Under the pieces are notes generated by a model. The model searched no databases. It had not been told where the DNA came from and worked only from the letters and a program-made list of their open reading frames with translations. Below, in pieces: positions 1 through 5,052 of a DNA stretch of 9,345 bases (position 1 is its first letter; each line of letters begins with the position of its first letter). The position numbers and the translations under genes were made by a program. Source of the stretch: Eubacterium sp. (GTDB lineage Bacteria; Bacillota; Clostridia; Oscillospirales; Acutalibacteraceae); contig JACTVT010000066.1 in the NCBI GenBank assembly GCA_014465955.1, positions 1 to 9,345 of the forward strand, given 5' to 3'.

Positions 1-2
1 CA

Positions 3-386
3 GAGTTAAAATATCCTGAAAGAGGGGATTATATTCAATTTACCTTCGATAAGAGTGAAAAATATAATTATTATTTTTTATCAAATGTTCAGTATTTCAA
101 CAACACTGCATACAACTCTGAAGATATTTGCATAGCTGAATACGATTGTGGAACCTGTTGCGGTCACTACAGTTACAAATATAAAGAAAATCTTAATAAA
201 AAAAGACATTTTCAAGATAAAGAAACACTGATAAACGAAATTATTAATAACGCAAATACAGTTTACATAACACCATTTAGTAAAAAATACCATTACAGTA
301 TAAGTTGTGCAGGTAGAAATGCAGCAGATGTAAAACTTGACCAACTTAATGAAGATTTCAAACCTTGTAAAGAATGTATTGAATAA
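3..386 (+). CDS. Partial Cys-rich protein with C-terminal Ada-like zinc-binding module
   Basis: This frame is open from the left edge to a TAA at 384-386 and has no ATG, so it is the last 127 residues of a gene that starts outside the window. The C-terminal 40 residues (VYITPFSKKYH, then SCAGRN, then FKPCKEC) match the pattern of the small metal-binding module shared with the Ada N-terminus and attached to many Gram-positive secreted or DNA-related proteins: a Tyr-His followed by one Cys, then a terminal CxxC (fragment residues H97, C102, C122, C125). A second Cys cluster, DCGTCCGHY (C49, C52, C53), lies upstream. The N-terminal part is rich in Tyr, Asn and Lys and I do not recognise it. It is probably cargo of the integrated element. 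The role is unknown; metal binding is inferred from the motif. Confidence 0.7.
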   Translation, partial: ELKYPERGDYIQFTFDKSEKYNYYFLSNVQYFNNTAYNSEDICIAEYDCGTCCGHYSYKYKENLNKKRHFQDKETLINEIINNANTVYITPFSKKYHYSISCAGRNAADVKLDQLNEDFKPCKECIE

Positions 387-393
387 TAAAAAT

Positions 394-425
394 AACCTCT
401 CGACTATTGGCGTAGCCGAGAGGTT
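394..425. other. Inverted repeat / RNA hairpin after the partial CDS
   Basis: AACCTCTCG (394-402) is exactly complementary to CGAGAGGTT (417-425), with an extra inner CTA/TAG pairing and a TTGGCG loop. On the plus strand it follows the stop at 386 by 7 bases but has no T tract, so it is a poor intrinsic terminator in that direction. On the minus strand the hairpin is followed by ATTTTTATTATTC, which is more terminator-like, though no minus-strand gene leads into it. It may be a plus-strand 3'-end stabiliser, a minus-strand terminator, or the first element of the integrase leader RNA. Confidence 0.6.
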
Positions 426-428
426 AAG

Positions 429-505
429 AGCAGGAATGTGATACAATCCCACAAAGCAATATGATTGTACCACACCCTGCTGAAATAGTCAAGCAGGGCA
501 TTTTT
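429..505 (+). promoter_or_regulatory. Candidate transcription attenuator in the integrase leader (competing hairpins)
   Basis: Three segments can pair in two exclusive ways. Segment 1 (AGCAGG, 429-434) pairs with segment 2 (CCTGCT, 476-481). That stem is extended by TGTG/CACA (437-440 with 471-474) and TACAATC/GATTGTA (442-448 with 463-469), giving a long, slightly interrupted hairpin. Segment 2, as CCCTGCT (475-481), can instead pair with segment 3, AGCAGGG (492-498), and that hairpin is followed by CATTTTT, the form of an intrinsic terminator. This is an antiterminator/terminator layout just upstream of the integrase RBS. The pairings are read directly from sequence. Regulation is inferred, and no known riboswitch class or ligand is recognised. 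Confidence 0.5.
475..505 (+). terminator. Terminator-like hairpin upstream of the integrase
   Basis: CCCTGC (475-480) pairs with GCAGGG (493-498). TGA/TCA can extend the stem inwards with one bulged A, leaving an AATAG loop. T501-T505 follow after CA. A second, weaker GGGC/GCCC pairing (496-499 with 508-511) is followed by T513-T517. Read-through at this point would control how much RNA reaches the integrase. It is the second, alternative fold of the attenuator candidate. Confidence 0.5.
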
Positions 506-560
506 GCGCCCGTTTTTAATGCAGTCGCCTGCAAAACAACAAAATCAAGGAGTGGTATAT

Positions 561-1913
561 ATGGCTAAAAATCAAAAGTCAAAAAGCAGATATAACGGCG
601 AGGGCTCGTTGTATTTTGATAAAAGTAAAAACCGATGGTACGGCGTTGTCACTGTCGGTTTTGATAATGACGGCAAACCCATACGAAAAAAAGTCAGTGA
701 TAAAGAGCATAAATCGGCTAAGAAAAAATTTGACGAGTTGAAGGAACAAGTGCGCAAAGGCACTTACGTTGATAAGGATAACAGTAAACTTTCCGATCTG
801 ATTTCTTTTCTGATAGAACGTGACAAGGCACTCAATGTTATTAAGGAAACATCTTATAAAAGAAGAAAAGAAACACTGAAAATAATTGAAGATTCTGTTA
901 TTGGAAGAATGCCTATACAAACGATTGATGAAACGAATTTATTAATATTTTTCGGCTCTGTCACCGATTACTCGCAATCTTATATAAACAAAATATACCA
1001 AAGCATCAACGGCGCTTTCAAATATGCTCAGAGCAAAGAGATCATTTACAAAAACCCACTGGAACAAATCAAAGTACCGAAATCAAATATTTCAACCAAA
1101 AAAATCACCGCATTAACAATCGCAGAACAGCGGCGATTTATTGAAGTTTTGCATAACGAAGAGAAAAATCATAAATTCAGATATATCTTTGAATTGATGC
1201 TGTGCACCGGGATGCGCTGCGGTGAGGTCATAGCTCTCGACAGATACAAGGATATAAATTTTAAAACAAATCAAATCTATGTGCGCCGAACGATGACTAA
1301 AGATGAGAATGATAGACCGGTTCTCGGTCAATCAGCAAAAACAATTAACGGAATCAGAACCATATCAATGAACGCAGCCTGCTGTAAGATTTTAAAAGAA
1401 TACATTGATACGAAATTCGCTGACAACGAAGAAAATTTGTTGTTTTACGATTGCAACAAGCGTTTATCCACGAATCAAATAAATGCTTCGTTCAAACGAA
1501 TAATCGTTAAATATAAAATCATTCCGATGCACGAAGAAATTAAGCCATTATCTGAACGTGACAAAAAGAGAAAGAAAAATATAGCGTATAAAAAATATAC
1601 TTATTACAAAAAAGACGGCGACAGCTTTAAATTATTAGGCGTTAATCCTCCTGAAGATTGGAATAAAAAATCAGCCAATTATTATTTTAAAAAGATAACT
1701 GCAGACAAGGAATTTACACTCCATATGCTTCGGCATACATTCGCTACAAGATGCATTGAGAGCGGCATGCCTGCAAAGGTATTGCAAAAAATTCTCGGTC
1801 ACGCCGATATCCAGACAACCTTAAATACATACTGTGATGTATTTGAAGATTACGAAGAAAACGCAGTAAAAAAGGCAGAGCAGTATATGCAGAAATTGCA
1901 ATTAATTGTTTAA
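561..1913 (+). CDS. int: Tyrosine recombinase (site-specific integrase, Tn916/phage type)
   Basis: A 450-residue integrase that should catalyse integration and excision of the element by DNA strand exchange through a 3'-phosphotyrosine link. The N-terminus (about 10-70; GEGSLYFDKSKNRWYGVVTV) is an arm-type DNA-binding domain, about 75-175 is the helical core-binding domain, and about 185-440 is catalytic. Catalytic residues read as R219 (GMRCGE), K260, H388 and R391 (HMLRHTFAT), H414 (LGHADIQTT) and Y424 (NTYCDVF), all intact. The ATG at 561 is preferred over an in-frame TTG at 504, because AAGGAG (547-552) lies 8 bases before it and the TTG sits in the terminator-like T tract. A Lys/Tyr-rich stretch at about 323-384 separates the second core segment from HMLRH and is longer than in compact integrases. 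No excisionase gene lies between it and the upstream gene. The product call is firm; target and element type are inferred. Confidence 0.95.
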   Translation: MAKNQKSKSRYNGEGSLYFDKSKNRWYGVVTVGFDNDGKPIRKKVSDKEHKSAKKKFDELKEQVRKGTYVDKDNSKLSDLISFLIERDKALNVIKETSYKRRKETLKIIEDSVIGRMPIQTIDETNLLIFFGSVTDYSQSYINKIYQSINGAFKYAQSKEIIYKNPLEQIKVPKSNISTKKITALTIAEQRRFIEVLHNEEKNHKFRYIFELMLCTGMRCGEVIALDRYKDINFKTNQIYVRRTMTKDENDRPVLGQSAKTINGIRTISMNAACCKILKEYIDTKFADNEENLLFYDCNKRLSTNQINASFKRIIVKYKIIPMHEEIKPLSERDKKRKKNIAYKKYTYYKKDGDSFKLLGVNPPEDWNKKSANYYFKKITADKEFTLHMLRHTFATRCIESGMPAKVLQKILGHADIQTTLNTYCDVFEDYEENAVKKAEQYMQKLQLIV

Positions 1914-1934
1914 TTGCTCCCCGTGTTGCTCCCC
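1914..1934 (+). repeat. Tandem 9-bp direct repeats, candidate integrase arm-type sites
   Basis: TTGCTCCCC occurs at 1914-1922 and again at 1926-1934, separated by GTG, so the two copies lie 12 bases apart. They begin right after the integrase stop codon and end 60 bases before the tRNA-derived att sequence. Integrases with an N-terminal arm-binding domain usually bind short direct repeats placed beside the core site, so that is the likeliest role. Chance duplication cannot be excluded. Confidence 0.5.
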
Positions 1935-1994
1935 TATTTTACAAAACATTGCAAATTCCCTGTGTTTAAGCCAAATTTCAGGAAGTAAATATTA

Positions 1995-2017
1995 TTCGAT
2001 TCCTGTCAGGTGCACCA
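1995..2017 (+). repeat. att core: tRNA 3'-end fragment (probably tRNA-Arg)
   Basis: The sequence reads as a tRNA 3' end: TTCGATT (T loop), CCTGT (3' half of the T stem), CAGGTGC (3' acceptor strand), A (discriminator) and CCA. The 5' half of the T stem (ACAGG expected) and everything before it are missing; bases 1990-1994 are TATTA, and no matching GCACCTG acceptor strand lies about 75 bases upstream. It is therefore a fragment, not a gene. The acceptor strand implied, GCACCTG, suits a Firmicutes tRNA-Arg, but the identity rests on the acceptor arm alone. It marks the junction between element and chromosome. Confidence 0.8.
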
Positions 2018-2022
2018 AAAAT

Positions 2023-2070
2023 AAAGAGTGTCCTCAGCGGATTTTGATCCAAAAGGGACACTCTTTTTTT
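2023..2070. terminator. Bidirectional intrinsic terminator
   Basis: AAAGAGTGTCC (2023-2033) pairs perfectly with GGACACTCTTT (2056-2066), an 11-bp stem, with a small GGAT/ATCC pairing inside the loop. On the plus strand the T run continues to 2070. On the minus strand the stem is followed by ATTTTTGG. It ends the minus-strand operon whose last gene stops at 2086. Because it follows the tRNA 3' end directly, it was probably also the terminator of the tRNA gene before the element inserted. Confidence 0.85.
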
Positions 2071-2085
2071 ATAATATTTATATCT

Positions 2086-2793
2086 TTATTTATGACTTCT
2101 TCGTTTTACCACTGCGATGGTAACGCAGTAGACGGCTTTTGCGCCGTAGGCTTTAAGAGTAAGCGCAACCGATGAGAGTGTTGCACCTGTTGTTTTAACA
2201 TCATCAACAAGAAGTATTGTTTTGCCTGCAACATCAACGTTTTTAGCAAGGTCAAACGCATCATACATATTTACAAAACGTTCTGTTACAGACTGCCTTT
2301 TCTGTGACTTTGTTTTTCTTTTCTTAACAACTAAATCGGAAAAAGGTATATCACATTCTTCAGATACAACCTTTGCAAGAAGTTTTGATTGATTAAATTC
2401 TCTTTTGATTTCGTCGCTTTTTCTCATAGGAACATAAGTTACACAGTCAAAATCAATCAGTGTATAATACTTTTTTACTGTATCGGCAAGTATTTTTCCG
2501 TAACTTTCAGCAAGAAACGGCATGGAATGCATTTTAAAATTTAGTATTCCCTGCTGAATCTGTTCTTCATAATAAAACGGTGCGATTACTGCTTTATATT
2601 CTCGGATTTTCTGACGCTTTTTACAAATACACTCGGACTTATTACAGCCGCATTTCGGGCAGAACGGCGGATTTATCACGGGCAGATCAACGCAGTTTTC
2701 ACACAAGTCTTTGTCAAACTCAACAACCTCACCGCAGATGCTGCAGCGTTTCGGAAACAATGCAGTCTGCATCAATTTCAAAACATTTTTCAT
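2086..2793 (-). CDS. comFC: ComF family protein (phosphoribosyltransferase-like, ComFC)
   Basis: A 235-residue ComFC/GntX-type protein. In naturally competent bacteria ComFC is a cytoplasmic protein needed for handling incoming single-stranded DNA. The N-terminus carries zinc-finger-like cysteines: C17/C20 with C31/C34, then C45/C48 with C55/C57. The C-terminus has the PRPP-binding motif of type I phosphoribosyltransferases, ILLVDDVKTTGATL (193-206). Between them is the family block with Gln164, Arg172 and Asn175. Length is normal. The ATG overlaps the stop of the ComEA-like gene as ATGA, and there is no strong RBS of its own, so translational coupling is likely. It is the last gene of the operon, ending before the terminator at 2023-2070. 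The product call is firm; a role in competence here is unproven because no DNA-uptake pilus or ComEC gene is in view. Confidence 0.93.
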   Translation of the reverse strand: MKNVLKLMQTALFPKRCSICGEVVEFDKDLCENCVDLPVINPPFCPKCGCNKSECICKKRQKIREYKAVIAPFYYEEQIQQGILNFKMHSMPFLAESYGKILADTVKKYYTLIDFDCVTYVPMRKSDEIKREFNQSKLLAKVVSEECDIPFSDLVVKKRKTKSQKRQSVTERFVNMYDAFDLAKNVDVAGKTILLVDDVKTTGATLSSVALTLKAYGAKAVYCVTIAVVKRRSHK

Positions 2794-3221
2794 ACGGTTA
2801 TATTATCTTTTATGCTTTCGTAAAATTTATCGCTGAAACCGCTTATATTCTTAACTTCCTCAGTACTTGAATATGAACCGATTACATTTCTGTAAGCAAC
2901 TATTGCATTTGCTTTGCTCTCGCCTATTCCCGGGATCTGCTTTAATTCTTCAGGTGTACAAGTGTTAATATTCACTACAGCGTTTTCATCTTTTTCAATT
3001 TTTGCAGAAGATGATGAACTGTTTTCTTCCGTCAAAGCGGATTCATCAACTGTCACAGCAGTTGAAATGCCCTCTGAAGATTTAGTTTTTGAAATCATTT
3101 TTGGCTGCGACAAAGCAATATACAGAATAATAACACCGACAATAATTAATGAAACACCTATTAAAATTTCCGACTGAAACTTATCGCTTTTTACTGAACT
3201 TTTTGTTTGTTTTTTTGCCAT
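2790..3221 (-). CDS. ComEA-like membrane-anchored helix-hairpin-helix DNA-binding protein
   Basis: A 143-residue protein with a basic N-terminus, one membrane segment (about 19-38), a Ser/Thr/Glu-rich linker (about 44-80) and a C-terminal double helix-hairpin-helix domain. VNINTCTPEELKQIPGIGES and the following SGFSDKFYESIKDNITV match the ComEA C-terminus closely. ComEA is the double-stranded-DNA receptor on the outer face of the membrane in transformable bacteria. This version lacks the SLBB-like domain found between the anchor and the HhH domain in B. subtilis ComEA, hence its short length. Its ATG lies inside the 3' end of the ygiQ-like gene (41-base overlap) without an obvious RBS, and its stop overlaps the comFC start. 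The anchor suggests an extracytoplasmic HhH domain. Being next to comFC supports a DNA-related role, but such short HhH proteins also occur in species not known to be competent. Confidence 0.85.
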   Translation of the reverse strand: MAKKQTKSSVKSDKFQSEILIGVSLIIVGVIILYIALSQPKMISKTKSSEGISTAVTVDESALTEENSSSSSAKIEKDENAVVNINTCTPEELKQIPGIGESKANAIVAYRNVIGSYSSTEEVKNISGFSDKFYESIKDNITV

Positions 3222-5052
3222 AACTGATATAACCGTTTTGCTTTTTATTATTATATTTTGCCTGCGAACCGTTAATCAGGCAGTTTTTGCCCGAACCTAT
3301 CAAATCGGTTCTGTGCGCCTTTCTAAGAGCCTCTTCACACAGTTTATAATTCTTACTGTCATAATACTGAAGCAGTGCTCTTTGAAGCGCTTTATCATGC
3401 ATATTTTTAGCCACATACACTTTCTCCATTGTATATGGGTCAAGTTCGGTATAAAACATACAGGTTGAAATTGTTCCGGGTGTTGGATAAAAATCCTGCA
3501 CCTGCTCGGGTCTTATATTATGCTTTTTCAGAAAAACAGCAAGTTCTATTGCGTCATCAAGCGTTGAACCCGGATGACTTGACATAAGGTAAGGTACAAG
3601 ATATTGTTCTTTATGTACTTGTCCTGTATATCTGAAATAACGCTTTGAAAATTCAATATATGCCTCAATATGAGGTTTGCCCATTTTATCAAGAACTGCT
3701 GCGCTGCAATGCTCGGGGGCAACTTTTAACTGTCCTGAAACGTGGTACTCTACAAGTTCACGGAAAAAAGTATCATCTTTATCCTGAAGCAGATAATCAT
3801 ATCTGATACCGCTGCGGATAAATACCTTTTTAATATTCGGCAATGAACGGACACTGCGCAGAATATCAAGATATTCACTATGATCGGCAATTAAATTCGG
3901 ACACGGTTTTGGTGCAAGGCACTTTTTACCCTTACAAAGTCCATGATCAATCTGAAATTCACACGACGGTTTTCTGAAATTGGCAGTAGGACCGCCGACA
4001 TCGTGAATATAGCCTTTAAAATTCTTAAGGGTTGTAAGGAGTTCTGCCTCTTTAATAATGCTTTCCTTACTGCGTGAAGTAACATATCTACCCTGATGAA
4101 ACTGAATGGAGCAGAAATTACATGCACCATAACAACCACGGTTATGAGTAATCGAAAATTCGACCTCCTGAATACCGGGAACACCGCCCTGACTTTCATA
4201 AATCGGATGATATGTACGCATATACGGCAATGCATAAACGGCATCAAGTTCATCGGTTGTAAGCGGCGACATAGGAACGTTCTGAACCACCATTAGTTTG
4301 CCGTGTTTCTGGCGGACTGCTCTGCCCCTTATATGATCCTGCTCGTCCTGTTCTATTCGGACAGATTTAGCATATTCCTTTTTGGAATTTATACAGTTTT
4401 CAAGTGACGGGACTTCAACACCGTCATACGGTGTATTGCGAACATCAACAGCGTAACAGGTGCCTTTGATATCTGTTAAATCGGAAATTCTTTCACCATT
4501 ATTGAGCCTGTCTGCAATTTCAACAATCTGCTTTTCGCCCATACCATAGATAAGCAAATCTGCTTTGGAGTCAATAAGTACTGACGGTTTAATCTCATCT
4601 GCCCAGTAATCATAGTGGGCAAAACGGCGAAGAGAGGCTTCAAGACCGCCGAGAATGATAGGACTGTCGGGATAAAGCCGTCTTACTATATTTGAATAAA
4701 CAGTAACTGCCCTGTCTGGTCTTTTACCTGCTTTTCCGCCTGCGGTATAAGCATCATCGTGACGTTTCTTTTTAGAAGCAGTATAATGAGCAACCATTGA
4801 ATCAATATTACCCGATGTAATTAAAAATCCGAGTTTTGGTGTGCCGAACTGCTTGAAATCACTGTCATTGTGCCAATTCGGCTGACTTAAAATTGCAATC
4901 TTATAGCCTGCATTTTCAAGCACTCTTGAAATAATTGAAACGCCGAAAGACGGGTGATCAACATAAGCATCACCCGTTATATAAACAAAATCTACGCTGC
5001 TCCAGCCTCTTTTTTTACAGTCATCAACACTTATAGGTAAAAAGTTATTCAT
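3181..5052 (-). CDS. YgiQ family radical SAM protein (UPF0313)
   Basis: A 623-residue YgiQ-type radical SAM protein, cytoplasmic, with no established reaction. The N-terminal UPF0313 domain opens with the family block FLPISVDDCKKRGW and GDAYVDHPSFG. The radical SAM core carries the [4Fe-4S] cluster motif CYGACNFC (Cys 307, 311 and 314). The C-terminal region containing FYPTPGTISTCMFYTELDP matches the domain usual in this family, followed by a Lys-rich tail. I chose the ATG at 5052 because GGAG (5059-5062) lies 6 bases upstream and the protein then starts MNNFLP as in relatives; a GTG at 5064 would add four residues but lies within that same RBS. The gene overlaps the end of ftsK by 8 bases, so the two are probably coupled. 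Family assignment is firm; no function is claimed. Confidence 0.93.
   Translation of the reverse strand: MNNFLPISVDDCKKRGWSSVDFVYITGDAYVDHPSFGVSIISRVLENAGYKIAILSQPNWHNDSDFKQFGTPKLGFLITSGNIDSMVAHYTASKKKRHDDAYTAGGKAGKRPDRAVTVYSNIVRRLYPDSPIILGGLEASLRRFAHYDYWADEIKPSVLIDSKADLLIYGMGEKQIVEIADRLNNGERISDLTDIKGTCYAVDVRNTPYDGVEVPSLENCINSKKEYAKSVRIEQDEQDHIRGRAVRQKHGKLMVVQNVPMSPLTTDELDAVYALPYMRTYHPIYESQGGVPGIQEVEFSITHNRGCYGACNFCSIQFHQGRYVTSRSKESIIKEAELLTTLKNFKGYIHDVGGPTANFRKPSCEFQIDHGLCKGKKCLAPKPCPNLIADHSEYLDILRSVRSLPNIKKVFIRSGIRYDYLLQDKDDTFFRELVEYHVSGQLKVAPEHCSAAVLDKMGKPHIEAYIEFSKRYFRYTGQVHKEQYLVPYLMSSHPGSTLDDAIELAVFLKKHNIRPEQVQDFYPTPGTISTCMFYTELDPYTMEKVYVAKNMHDKALQRALLQYYDSKNYKLCEEALRKAHRTDLIGSGKNCLINGSQAKYNNKKQNGYISYGKKTNKKFSKKR

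Larger units (their letters stand above)
1..2017. mobile_element. Right end of an integrated element (ICE, prophage or island) inserted at a tRNA 3' end
   Basis: A tyrosine recombinase gene reads towards a 23-base tRNA 3'-end fragment at 1995-2017, and ordinary chromosomal operon genes begin right after it. This is the standard layout of the integrase end of a tRNA-targeted element. The left limit is outside the window, so the type (conjugative element, prophage or small island) cannot be decided; no conjugation, capsid or replication gene is visible. The integrase type is shared by Tn916-like elements and temperate phages. The right boundary lies somewhere inside the att core. Layout is seen; integration is inferred. 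Confidence 0.8.

Noticed and set aside
81..473. Minus-strand 130-codon frame rich in Phe, Val and Ile
   Set aside because: It lies opposite the Cys-rich partial gene and runs across both leader hairpins, has no domain resemblance, and its composition is what the antisense of A-rich coding gives.
504..560. TTG start adding 19 residues to the integrase
   Set aside because: The TTG falls in the T tract of the terminator-like hairpin and has no RBS, while the ATG at 561 has AAGGAG at good spacing and fits the family N-terminus.
1940..2017. A complete tRNA gene
   Set aside because: Only the T loop, T-stem 3' half and acceptor 3' strand are present. The bases before position 1995 do not pair with them, and there is no D arm or anticodon arm.
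1906..2175. Plus-strand 89-codon frame after the integrase
   Set aside because: It crosses the direct repeats, the att fragment and a strong terminator and runs into the antisense of comFC. It has no RBS and no family resemblance.
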